From positions 124,001 to 188,000 of the forward strand of contig NZ_NPIA01000003.1 in NCBI RefSeq assembly GCF_002262935.1: DNA of 64,000 nt, in the 5' to 3' direction. Within the stretch, counting starts at the first letter, position 1; each line of letters starts with the position of its first letter. The notes under the pieces are model-generated. The model was not told where the DNA came from and searched no databases. It saw only the letters and a program-made list of their open reading frames with translations. Source of the stretch: Lottiidibacillus patelloidae. Its GTDB lineage: Bacteria > Bacillota > Bacilli > Bacillales > SA5d-4. This document shows, one piece after another, positions 16,487-24,560 of the stretch. The translations under genes and the position numbers were made by a program.

Positions 16487-16705
16487 TTACTTTTTTTCGT
16501 AAGGTGAGTAGTAAGGGTCATAAAAGATTGGCCAAAGAGTTCCTTTCTTTAGTGCTTCTTTAGGTGAATATTGTTGTAATCCATAAGGCTGGAATCCGAT
16601 GTAGAGGTTAGGTGGAGTAACGTAGTTTTTTACGGTTATTGGAGGACACGGATTGTTTTTTCCGATATATGGTTTGTATTGTTTTCTTACTGAAAAGTTG
16701 TTCAA
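16487..16705 (-). CDS. cotJA: Spore coat-associated protein CotJA
   Basis: A 72-residue Pro/Tyr-rich protein; the stretch YVTPPNLYIGFQPYGLQQYS and the ALKKGTLWPIFYDPY segment are the CotJA signature. First gene of the operon. The start is TTG 16705, preceded by GGGAGGG at 8 bases. Expression is expected under SigE in the mother cell; a loose SigE-like element (ATA, 15 bases, CATAAGAT) can be seen about 70-100 bases upstream but is not convincing. Confidence 0.9.
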   Translation of the reverse strand: MNNFSVRKQYKPYIGKNNPCPPITVKNYVTPPNLYIGFQPYGLQQYSPKEALKKGTLWPIFYDPYYSPYEKK

Positions 16706-16862
16706 GTATTTTTCCCTCCCTTCAAAAGCATAAATACTGAAGGAAATTCCTAATATCAGAATTCATTTCATCTTATGTCGATATATTTCTTTTATGTCTA
16801 TTGGCAGAAATTCGTTGTATCTCGTTTTCTATTTCATACGATAGTAAAAGGGGGGGAGAGAA

Positions 16863-17261
16863 ATGAAACGATTACTTTTATCTCTAACATTAGGAACTAC
16901 ATCACTTTATTTAGCTATTCGGTGGTTACCTTCAGAACAACCGATTAATACTTCTTATTATTTTGCCGATTTAATTTTCAACCCTATCAAGTTTTTTGCA
17001 GCAGCGGTTGCATTTTTATTTGCATTTTTGTTTCTGTCGAATGTTTTCCAAGCAGTTTTTACTGAAATCTATAACTTGTTTAAAAATAGAAAATCATTTT
17101 CACTAGTCAATCTTTTGTTCGGGTTAATGATCGTGTTTGTTCCTATTTTACTAATGGAGTATTCTGTCTGGACGTTGTATATTAATTTAATAATTGCTTT
17201 TATATATGGTATATTCACTTTAGATGTTGGTAGGGACACATCGATAGATCGAGACAACTAG
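16863..17261 (+). CDS. Unrecognised small membrane protein
   Basis: 132 residues with about four hydrophobic segments (near 4-20, 40-62, 82-102 and 105-122) separated by short charged loops; the last residues are polar (DVGRDTSIDRDN). I recognise no family. GGGGGGGAGAG gives a strong ribosome site for ATG 16863. It lies 10 bases before ypbG, so the two are probably cotranscribed; the gene is not part of the B. subtilis ypb order that I know. Confidence 0.65.
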   Translation: MKRLLLSLTLGTTSLYLAIRWLPSEQPINTSYYFADLIFNPIKFFAAAVAFLFAFLFLSNVFQAVFTEIYNLFKNRKSFSLVNLLFGLMIVFVPILLMEYSVWTLYINLIIAFIYGIFTLDVGRDTSIDRDN

Positions 17262-17271
17262 GGGGCAAGGC

Positions 17272-18039
17272 ATGGTTTTCTTTTTATTATTAATTTTTAG
17301 TTTCTCTTTACTACTTTTAATAAAGATGCTTAACGAAGCTAAACGAAATGATGTTATTAAAGAAACGATATATTTGAGTGATTTTCCGAGGGGTTTTAAT
17401 GGTACGAAAGTATTTTTTATATCTGATATACATAAACGTGATATTGCTCCATCTATAATTGAAGAAGTTAAAGGAGCTGTTGATTTAGTAATTATTGCTG
17501 GGGATTTAACAGAAAAAGATGTATCTATTAAAAAAGTAGAAAGAAATATCAAAAAGTTGGTATCTATTGGTCCAACTTATTTTGTTTGGGGAAACAATGA
17601 CTATGAAACAAACTACCGTGATTTAGATGTGTGCCTACTTAATAATGGAGTAAAAATCTTAGACAATACTGCAGTAACTTTTTCATCAGAAAGTGGTGAG
17701 GAACTACACCTTCTTGGTTTAGATGATATGAGTAGAAACCGAGATAATTTATCACTAGCAATTAGTGACAGTGGCTCTGGATATAAAATACTTGTTTGCC
17801 ATGACCCTATGATCGGTAAGCAAATTAAGAAGGAACATAATATTGGCTTAGTATTAGCTGGACACACTCATGGAGGCCAGATTAGGATATTCGGTTATGG
17901 AATTGCACCAAAAGCTGGCATGAAAGATAAAGGACTTTATAAAGAGTTTATTAGTAATGGTTATGGAACTTCTAGGATTCCACTGCGCTTAGGTGCTCCA
18001 GCACAAACTCACATATTAGAGTTACAATCAAAGGAATAA
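17272..18039 (+). CDS. ypbG: Membrane-anchored calcineurin-like phosphoesterase YpbG
   Basis: 255 residues: an N-terminal hydrophobic anchor (about 2-18), then a two-metal phosphoesterase core with ISDIHKRD (about 50), AGDLTEKD, WGNNDYE (GNxD/H), VCHDP and GHTHGGQIR near residue 201. Catalytic face orientation cannot be read; relatives of this kind act on phospholipid or nucleotide head groups (YkuE/LpxH-like). ATG 17272 follows GGGGGCAAGG. Same neighbourhood as B. subtilis ypbG. Confidence 0.88.
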   Translation: MVFFLLLIFSFSLLLLIKMLNEAKRNDVIKETIYLSDFPRGFNGTKVFFISDIHKRDIAPSIIEEVKGAVDLVIIAGDLTEKDVSIKKVERNIKKLVSIGPTYFVWGNNDYETNYRDLDVCLLNNGVKILDNTAVTFSSESGEELHLLGLDDMSRNRDNLSLAISDSGSGYKILVCHDPMIGKQIKKEHNIGLVLAGHTHGGQIRIFGYGIAPKAGMKDKGLYKEFISNGYGTSRIPLRLGAPAQTHILELQSKE

Positions 18040-18154
18040 TCATTCATTCACATTTCAATCTTCTAGGCTCGCTTTTGTGGCACCATACTTAATGGAAGGC
18101 CATATAGTGTATGGAATATATTGAAACGTCAACGTGCAGTATTGGAGGAACACC

Positions 18155-18742
18155 ATGCGCCTAGAAAGAGTGAATGAAGATAAAATTAAAATATTTCTTT
18201 CATCCGAAGATTTATTAATACGAGGAATTGCTGAAAACGAGCTTTGGGAAGACATGCCTAAAGTGCATGAATTCTTTAATGAACTATTGAATGAAGCAGA
18301 GAATAAATTGAAGTTTTCAACAGATTGTCCGATAGCAGTAGAGGTCTTCGTAAATTCAAAAGACGGTATTGTGTTAGAGGTTACGAGAAGTAGTATTGAA
18401 AAGCAATTTAACGATGATTTAGAAAGTAGAGAGCAAGTAGGGAGTATAGAAGAATGTAATGACTTAGGACTTTTCTATGCTTTTGAGACATTTGATGCAG
18501 TAATATATGCTTGTGAAAAATTACTTAGAATTGCTGTCAGTGATGGATCTATATATACGAAAGATAATATTTATTTTATCTATATTAATAACACTGATAT
18601 GAAGGCGGAAACAATTAAGGCAGTTCTTTCAGAGTTTGGATATGAAGCGAATGAAACAGTTTATCAAGTTAGTGAATACGGGAAGTTACTCTTAACTGGA
18701 AGATGCTTTTCAAAAATTACAAATATATTTTTAAAAATTTAA
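18155..18742 (+). CDS. ypbH: Adaptor protein MecA paralogue YpbH (MecB)
   Basis: A 195-residue ClpC adaptor. The N-terminal substrate-binding domain begins MRLERVNEDKIKIFLSSEDLLIRGI, the standard MecA/YpbH opening; a linker follows and the C-terminal ClpC-binding domain covers about 105-195 (FYAFETFDAVIYACEKL). By synteny (between ypbG and gudB) it is YpbH rather than MecA. GGAGGAACACC precedes ATG 18155. A terminator overlaps its end. Confidence 0.9.
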   Translation: MRLERVNEDKIKIFLSSEDLLIRGIAENELWEDMPKVHEFFNELLNEAENKLKFSTDCPIAVEVFVNSKDGIVLEVTRSSIEKQFNDDLESREQVGSIEECNDLGLFYAFETFDAVIYACEKLLRIAVSDGSIYTKDNIYFIYINNTDMKAETIKAVLSEFGYEANETVYQVSEYGKLLLTGRCFSKITNIFLKI

Positions 18743-18769
18743 GCCCATTTGCTACTGGCAAATGGGCTT
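18741..18769 (+). terminator. Terminator after ypbH
   Basis: AAGCCCATTTGC (18741-18752) pairs perfectly with GCAAATGGGCTT (18758-18769), 5-base loop, short T-run. The first two bases are in the ypbH stop codon. Confidence 0.8.
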
Positions 18770-18824
18770 TTGACGGACAGTTAAAAAGTTGACTTAACGA
18801 AAGAATGAGCGTTAATACCTTTGC

Positions 18825-19493
18825 TTATAATAATTCGTCTGTTTCCTTTGCAACGTTTTCAAACACAGATATGAAATATTCATTGTTATCAAATTTGTTA
18901 AAGTTGTCATCGTAAATCGTAGGGAATACTCTTTCGACGGATAAGTGTTGCGTTTTATGAGCTTGTAGAGCATTTTTCACTTTTTCAAGGTGAGTTGGTT
19001 TTATTGAAATTTTCACATCAATAGTTTCATGGATGGATGGTAGTGCAACAAAATAAAACCTTTTAATAAACGGCAATTCTTTAGCAGCTTGTAAAGTAGC
19101 TTTGGATATAGCTATATGGTCAGGGTGCCCTGATATTCCATCGGGTGGAAATGTAACTACTACTTCAGGCTTATACTGAGAAAGCAATTTAGTAACTGCT
19201 TGAAGGAGTTCGCCTTCTTTTAAAGAGTCTAGTTTACCATCAGAGTAAGTGCCTGTATGTAAATAATCAACACCTAAATATGCACAGGCAACTTTTAACT
19301 CTTGTTTACGCACTTTAGCCAATTCACTCTTTTCACAAACTGGGGGATAGCCACATTTACCAGCATCTCCTAATGTTGCAGAATAAACGACAGTTTTTAC
19401 TTTAGGGTCGTCAGCATACTGTGCTAATAATCCTCCGACAGTAAATGCTTCATCATCTGGGTGGGCATAAGAGAAGAAGATTGTTTTGTCCAT
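18825..19493 (-). CDS. bshB2: Bacillithiol biosynthesis deacetylase BshB2
   Basis: A 222-residue LmbE/PIG-L type zinc deacetylase: AHPDDEAFTVGG near the start (zinc His-Asp-Asp) and GHPDHIAI at about 130 (second zinc His). It removes acetate from GlcNAc-malate in bacillithiol synthesis, or hydrolyses conjugates. The GDAGKCGYPPVC segment and length resemble YojG/BshB2 rather than BshB1, which is encoded separately at 59333. ATG 19493 follows GGAAGTGATAG. It stands alone, divergent from ddl, and close to ypdA, whose product uses bacillithiol disulfide. Confidence 0.88.
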   Translation of the reverse strand: MDKTIFFSYAHPDDEAFTVGGLLAQYADDPKVKTVVYSATLGDAGKCGYPPVCEKSELAKVRKQELKVACAYLGVDYLHTGTYSDGKLDSLKEGELLQAVTKLLSQYKPEVVVTFPPDGISGHPDHIAISKATLQAAKELPFIKRFYFVALPSIHETIDVKISIKPTHLEKVKNALQAHKTQHLSVERVFPTIYDDNFNKFDNNEYFISVFENVAKETDELL

Positions 19494-19643
19494 TTTTCTA
19501 TCACTTCCTACACAAATATTTTTTATGACAGGTGTTTTTCCATGACATGCTTCATGATATAATACACTATCATACATAATAGGTACATTAAAAAGCTAAA
19601 TCGAATATAATACGATACATATAAAATGAGGAGTGTCTTTACT

Positions 19644-20555
19644 ATGAAAATTGCAGTTTTATACGGAGGAGTTTCAGCTGAAAGAGAAGTATCACTATCT
19701 TCAGGTAAAGGAATAATAAAAGCTCTAGAGGCAAATGGCCATGACGTTATTGGCATAGACTTTCACCCAAATAAATTAGATGAACTATTGTCACTACAAG
19801 TAGATATTGTATTTATTGGATTGCACGGTAAATATGGTGAGGACGGTAAAATCCAAGCATTATTAGATATGTTAAATATTCCATATGTTGGCTCTGGAGT
19901 ATTAGGGTCAGCATTAGCGATGGATAAAGCCAAATCAAAAGCATACTTTGAGAAACAAGGAATTCGTATTGCAAAAAGTATAACTGTTAGAAAAAATGCA
20001 TTTAATAAAGAATTCAACCACAATTTATCATATCCACTAGTTGTTAAACCTAATAGTGAAGGATCTACGATCGGGTTATCAATTGTAAAAGACAAAAAAG
20101 ACTTTTATGATGCGATGATGTATGCTTTAAAACATGATGAAGTCGTAATGGTTGAAGAATTTGTAGAAGGTAAAGAAGTAACAGTAGCAGTTCTTGGTAA
20201 AAAAGATGAAGAAAAAGCACTACCTGTAGTTGAAATTATTCCTAAAAATGAAATTTATGATTATGAATCTAAATATGCACCTGGTGGAAGCGAACATATA
20301 GTTCCTGCCAATGTAGATGAGAAAACGACAAGATTATTACAAAACAATGCAGTTAAAGCTCACCAAGTGCTTGATTGTAACGTATATTCTCGAGTTGATT
20401 TTATTGTGCCAACTGATGGGTCTGAACCTGTAATTCTTGAAGTTAATACACTGCCAGGAATGACTCCTACTAGTCTTTTCCCTGACGCTGCAAGAGCAAT
20501 AGGATTAAGCTACGAAGCGATGATTGAAGAACTTGTCAAATTGTCTTTGAACTAG
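19644..20555 (+). CDS. ddl: D-alanine-D-alanine ligase
   Basis: A 303-residue ATP-grasp ligase making the D-Ala-D-Ala dipeptide for peptidoglycan in the cytoplasm. Motifs: LYGGVSAEREVSLSSG (P-loop-like start and Ser for D-Ala), FIGLHGKYGEDG, VVKPNSEGSTIGLS, and EVNTLPGMTPTSLFP (Mg and second D-Ala site). Length typical of short bacterial Ddl. GAGGAG lies 10 bases before ATG 19644; TATAAT at 19606-19611 may be its -10. Not adjacent to murF as in B. subtilis, so this is a relocated or second copy. Confidence 0.93.
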   Translation: MKIAVLYGGVSAEREVSLSSGKGIIKALEANGHDVIGIDFHPNKLDELLSLQVDIVFIGLHGKYGEDGKIQALLDMLNIPYVGSGVLGSALAMDKAKSKAYFEKQGIRIAKSITVRKNAFNKEFNHNLSYPLVVKPNSEGSTIGLSIVKDKKDFYDAMMYALKHDEVVMVEEFVEGKEVTVAVLGKKDEEKALPVVEIIPKNEIYDYESKYAPGGSEHIVPANVDEKTTRLLQNNAVKAHQVLDCNVYSRVDFIVPTDGSEPVILEVNTLPGMTPTSLFPDAARAIGLSYEAMIEELVKLSLN

Positions 20556-20623
20556 CTTTTTAATTGGTAATATTACATTAAAAATAATTATTTAAAATTT
20601 TTTATTTTTTGTAATGTTTTCTC

Positions 20624-20652
20624 TTTGCATAAAAACACTCAAGGTGTATACT
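20624..20652 (+). promoter_or_regulatory. Promoter of gudB
   Basis: TTTGCA (20624-20629), 17-base spacer, TATACT (20647-20652), 56 bases before the gudB ATG. The upstream 60 bases are almost pure A/T and could act as an UP element. Confidence 0.55.
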
Positions 20653-20708
20653 ATGTCATGAAAGGTAGACAATAATATTTAGCTGAAGAACACAGGAGGT
20701 TTTTTTAC

Positions 20709-21983
20709 ATGGCAGCCGATCAAACAGGGGATAAGGCTCTTGATAATAAAATGAATGTACTACAATCTACTCAAACTATTATTCAGGATGCTTTAGATAA
20801 ATTAGGTTATTCTGATGAAGTTTATGAATTAATGAAAGAACCAATTCGAATGATGACAGTTCGTATTCCTGTGCGAATGGATGATGGTTCTATAAAAATT
20901 TTCACAGGATTCCGTGCACAACATAATGATGCTGTTGGACCAACTAAAGGTGGCGTTCGTTTCCACCCTAATGTAACTGAGACTGAAGTTAAAGCATTAT
21001 CCATTTGGATGAGTTTGAAGTGTGGAATCGTTGACTTACCATATGGTGGTGGTAAAGGTGGAATTATCTGTGAACCACGCGACATGTCGTTCAGAGAACT
21101 TGAACGTTTAAGTCGTGGGTATGTTAGAGCGATAAGCCAAATCGTAGGACCTACAAAAGATATTCCGGCGCCAGACGTATTTACAAATTCACAAATAATG
21201 GCTTGGATGATGGATGAATATAGCCGTATTGATGAATTCAACTCACCTGGATTTATTACTGGAAAACCACTTGTGTTAGGTGGATCTCATGGACGTGAAT
21301 CTGCAACTGCAAAAGGTGTAACAATTTGTATCCGTGAAGCTGCTAAAAAGCGTGGGATTAAATTAGAAGGTGCACGTGTAGTTGTCCAAGGGTTTGGTAA
21401 TGCTGGTAGTTTCTTAGCTAAATTTATGCATGATGCTGGTGCCAAAATTATTGGGATTTCAGATGCATATGGTGGGTTACATGACCCTGAAGGATTAGAC
21501 ATCGATTACTTATTAGATCGTCGTGATAGTTTTGGAACAGTTACGAAACTATTTGATGATACTATTTCAAATAAAGAGTTATTGGAGCTTGATTGCGATA
21601 TTTTAGTTCCAGCTGCAATTGAAAACCAAATTACTGATGAAAATGCTGATAAAATTAAAGCTTCCATTGTAGTTGAAGCTGCAAATGGACCTACAACTTT
21701 AGAAGCAACTAAAATTTTAACTGAACGTGGCATTTTATTAGTTCCAGATGTTCTTGCTAGTGCCGGTGGAGTTACAGTTTCGTACTTCGAATGGGTACAA
21801 AATAACCAAGGGTTCTATTGGACAGAAGAAGAAGTAGAAGAAAGACTTGAAAAAGTTATGGTGCGCTCATTTAACAACATTTATGATACTGCAACAAACC
21901 GCAACGTTAACATGCGATTGGCTGCATACATGGTTGGTGTTCGTAAAATGGCAGAGGCATCGCGCTTTAGAGGGTGGATTTAA
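20709..21983 (+). CDS. gudB: NAD-specific glutamate dehydrogenase
   Basis: 424 residues catalysing glutamate to 2-oxoglutarate plus ammonia. Visible: FRAQHNDAVGPTKGGVRFHP (substrate Lys), PYGGGKGGI (catalytic Lys), PAPDVFTNSQ, the Rossmann stretch VVQGFGNAGS and VVEAANGPTT. The region around residue 95 reads ETEVKALSIWM with a single VKA, so it lacks the 9-bp duplication that inactivates gudB in B. subtilis 168 and should be active. AGGAGG is 8 bases before the ATG. Confidence 0.94.
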   Translation: MAADQTGDKALDNKMNVLQSTQTIIQDALDKLGYSDEVYELMKEPIRMMTVRIPVRMDDGSIKIFTGFRAQHNDAVGPTKGGVRFHPNVTETEVKALSIWMSLKCGIVDLPYGGGKGGIICEPRDMSFRELERLSRGYVRAISQIVGPTKDIPAPDVFTNSQIMAWMMDEYSRIDEFNSPGFITGKPLVLGGSHGRESATAKGVTICIREAAKKRGIKLEGARVVVQGFGNAGSFLAKFMHDAGAKIIGISDAYGGLHDPEGLDIDYLLDRRDSFGTVTKLFDDTISNKELLELDCDILVPAAIENQITDENADKIKASIVVEAANGPTTLEATKILTERGILLVPDVLASAGGVTVSYFEWVQNNQGFYWTEEEVEERLEKVMVRSFNNIYDTATNRNVNMRLAAYMVGVRKMAEASRFRGWI

Positions 21984-22000
21984 ATTTACTGAAAATTTTC

Positions 22001-22036
22001 AATCTCCTATCTTTCAAGGATAGGGGATTTTTTTAT
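22001..22036 (+). terminator. Terminator after gudB
   Basis: AATCTCCTATC pairs with GATAGGGGATT (one wobble), 7-base loop, followed by a run of T. Confidence 0.82.
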
Positions 22037-22065
22037 TACTAAAAAGCAAATGGAGTGAATGTCCT

Positions 22066-23043
22066 ATGAAAACTGAACGAGTAATTATTGTTGGAGGAGG
22101 CCCTTGTGGACTCTCTGCAGCAATTGCGTTGCAAGAAAATGGCATCAACCCATTAATTATTGAAAAAGGAAATGTTGTTAATTCGATATATCATTATCCA
22201 ACACATCAAACGTTTTTTAGCACGAGTGAAAAACTAGAAATTGGTAATGTTCCTTTTATTATTGAAGGTAGAAAACCACATCGTAATCAAGCACTAGCAT
22301 ATTATCGTACGGTTACTAAGAAAAAAAATGTACGTGTGAATGCTTTTGAACAAGTAACGTCAGTAAACAAACAAGATGATGATTCGTTTGTTGTTGAAAC
22401 GAATAAAGAAACGTATACTGCGGAGAAAGTTATTCTTGCAACAGGATATTATGATAACCCAAATTATGCAGGTATTCCTGGAGAAAATTTGGCGAAAGTG
22501 TCTCATTATTTTAAAGAAGGACATCCATATTTTGATAAAAACGTAGCTGTTATTGGCGGAAAGAATTCTGCAATAGATGCTGCACTAGAATTGAATAAAT
22601 GTGGAGCTCGAGTGACAGTAATCTATCGAGGTAGCGAATATTCAAAAAGTATTAAGCCGTGGATTCTCCCAGAGTTTGAAGCATTAGTTAAAAACAAAGA
22701 AGTTACAATGGTATTTGATGGTGTCGTGACGTCTATCAACGAAAATGAAATTACGTACACATGTCCTGATGGAGACAAGACTATTAAAAATGACTTTGTC
22801 TTTGCGATGACCGGTTATCGACCAGATCATAACTTTATTAAGCAAATCGGTGTTAATATTGATCGCGAAACTGGCAGGCCAATAGTTGATGAAAGTACTA
22901 TGGAAACTAATATTAAAGGCATTTATATAGCTGGTGTAATTGCAGCGGGAAATAATGCCAATGAAATCTTCATTGAAAATGGTAGGCATCATGGGCCATT
23001 AATAGCTAATCATATTGCAAATAAGGAAAACGCTTCAAACTAG
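22066..23043 (+). CDS. ypdA: YpdA family bacillithiol disulfide reductase
   Basis: A 325-residue FAD/NAD(P)H pyridine-nucleotide oxidoreductase. Features: VGGGPCGLSAA (FAD motif with the family's conserved Cys in GPCG, residue about 14), ATGYYDNPNY, a second Rossmann motif VIGGKNSAIDAALEL for NADPH, and IYIAGVIAAG near the C-terminus. YpdA regenerates bacillithiol from its disulfide. With bshB2 nearby and bshA/bshB1 at 59-61 kb, the window covers much of the bacillithiol system. Follows gudB as in B. subtilis. Confidence 0.92.
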   Translation: MKTERVIIVGGGPCGLSAAIALQENGINPLIIEKGNVVNSIYHYPTHQTFFSTSEKLEIGNVPFIIEGRKPHRNQALAYYRTVTKKKNVRVNAFEQVTSVNKQDDDSFVVETNKETYTAEKVILATGYYDNPNYAGIPGENLAKVSHYFKEGHPYFDKNVAVIGGKNSAIDAALELNKCGARVTVIYRGSEYSKSIKPWILPEFEALVKNKEVTMVFDGVVTSINENEITYTCPDGDKTIKNDFVFAMTGYRPDHNFIKQIGVNIDRETGRPIVDESTMETNIKGIYIAGVIAAGNNANEIFIENGRHHGPLIANHIANKENASN

Positions 23044-23057
23044 TTGAAGCGTTTTTT
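23027..23057 (+). terminator. Terminator overlapping end of ypdA
   Basis: AAAACGCTTCAA (23027-23038) and TTGAAGCGTTTT (23044-23055) are perfect complements with a 5-base loop and T-run. The left arm is inside the last codons of ypdA. Confidence 0.87.
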
Positions 23058-23085
23058 ATTTAGGCTTATAAAATTAAAATATTTT

Positions 23086-23425
23086 AGGTTTTACGCTGCT
23101 AAGCGTTCGCCTCGCTTTTCTTTATTGATCCAGCTTCAACTTTCAGCGCCTAGTTAACTTCACACTTCTCAACTACGATAAGTCAACTTCAATGCTAAAG
23201 CATTGAGTTTCCTTTATCTCGTCTTGAAGTGTTCCAGTTCATACGGCGCCAAACGAAAGTTTCAGCTTTTCTGATTGTCCAGCTGCGGCTCACAACGACT
23301 AGAAACCTATAGACTTCTCACTTTCAATAAGTCAACATCGACTCACTTCGCTCGTTCGTGTTTCCTTTATCTTAGCTCAAAGTGTTATAAGGTTTTACGT
23401 CGCTGGACGTTCGCCTCGCTTTTCT
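23086..23425. repeat. Imperfect tandem repeat, ~152-bp period
   Basis: The 385-bp gap between ypdA and ansA is filled by about 2.2 copies of a degenerate unit. Landmarks recur at near-constant spacing: GCTTTTCT at 23114, 23265 and 23418; TTTCCTTTATCT at 23208 and 23361; ATAAGTCAAC at about 23178 and 23327. The end segments 23086-23121 and 23390-23425 are 36-mers with only 5 mismatches. GC content looks higher than the surrounding intergenic DNA, and several small palindromes (AATGCT-aa-AGCATT) occur. It has no credible gene. It resembles the scattered non-coding repeat elements seen in many Bacillus genomes. Confidence 0.75.
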
Positions 23426-23428
23426 ACC

Positions 23429-24400
23429 TTATTGATAAAACATTTGTTGTATTTTCTCTCTACTTTCAGTTGTTTCTAATGCAACTAATAATTTTATTCT
23501 TGCTTTTTGACCATTTAAGCCATTTGAAAATATCATTCCCATTTCTTTTAATTGCTTGCCACCGCCATCATAACCGTAAACGTCCTGTACGATGCCGTTG
23601 AAGCATCTAGATACAAGCACGATTGGAATATCTTGTTCTAATAGTTTTTGTAAAGCAGGGACAACAGCTGGCGGTAGGTTACCTTGTCCAAGTGCTTCAA
23701 TGACTAAGCCATTGATAGGTGATGAACTAATAGCCTCGATTAAACTTTCATCCATACCAGCAAAAGCCTTTAATAATATAACATTTTTCTTTAATTCTCT
23801 GACTTGATAACGGTCTCTTCTTATTGGCTTATGGTGAAACGTTATTCGGTGTTTTGTAACAATACCAACTGGACCATATTGTGGACTTTGAAAAGTTGCA
23901 ATATTACTACTGTGTGTCTTTGTAACGTTTTTTGCGGTATGTATTTCATCATTTAATACTACTAATACGCCCTGTCCTCTTGCCTCTTCACTTAGAGCAA
24001 CTCTAATCGACGATACTAAATTATGTGGACCATCTGAACCTAGCTCATTACTTGAGCGCATTGCCCCTGTAACAACTATCGGTATATCAGATTGGACGAT
24101 TAAATCAAGTAGATATGCAGTTTCCTCTAGCGTGTCAGTACCATGTGTAATGACAATTCCTTCGATATGGTCGTCAGTGATTTTTTGTTCAATATGACTT
24201 GCTAATTTAACCATATGAGCAATCGTAATGTGAGGTGATGGTAGGTTCAAGAAAATATCTTCTTTTAAATCTGCCATATCTTTTATTGCAGGAATGATAG
24301 AAGCTAAAGGATGATGTTCATTTGGTTTTACTGATCCTGTTTGTTTATCTTCAATCATAGCAATTGTTCCACCAGTATGGATAATTAATATCTTCTTCAT
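23429..24400 (-). CDS. ansA: L-asparaginase, cytoplasmic type
   Basis: A 323-residue asparaginase with both active-site threonines: HTGGTIAM near residue 10 and ITHGTDTLEETAYLL around 85-98, plus the catalytic Lys region TGAMRSSNELGSDGP. No signal peptide, so it is the cytoplasmic type rather than the secreted AnsZ. ATG 24400 has GGAGG 7 bases upstream; a longer start would add a non-homologous stretch. It sits where B. subtilis has prsW between ypdA and sleB. Confidence 0.92.
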   Translation of the reverse strand: MKKILIIHTGGTIAMIEDKQTGSVKPNEHHPLASIIPAIKDMADLKEDIFLNLPSPHITIAHMVKLASHIEQKITDDHIEGIVITHGTDTLEETAYLLDLIVQSDIPIVVTGAMRSSNELGSDGPHNLVSSIRVALSEEARGQGVLVVLNDEIHTAKNVTKTHSSNIATFQSPQYGPVGIVTKHRITFHHKPIRRDRYQVRELKKNVILLKAFAGMDESLIEAISSSPINGLVIEALGQGNLPPAVVPALQKLLEQDIPIVLVSRCFNGIVQDVYGYDGGGKQLKEMGMIFSNGLNGQKARIKLLVALETTESREKIQQMFYQ

Positions 24401-24560
24401 TATAAATCCTCCCATAATAAACATTAATACTATCATACCAAAATTGTTCAATAGTTAAATGTGTTCCTAATAATTTTTTCCAAGTTGAGTTGGTTAATGG
24501 TATAAAATCCGCTTCTTAACAGAAAATACAACTATCAATAATTATTAGGAGGAAAGTAGA

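Noticed and set aside
20822-21241. 139-codon minus-strand frame opposite gudB
   Set aside because: Shadow of a conserved gene; composition follows gudB codons read backwards.
23086-23425. Possible CRISPR array
   Set aside because: Unit is ~152 bp, degenerate and has only about two copies; no short identical repeats with unique spacers and no cas genes.
23275-23601. 108-codon plus-strand frame running from the repeat into ansA
   Set aside because: It crosses from non-coding repeat into the antisense of a clear asparaginase gene, has no ribosome site and a low-complexity product.
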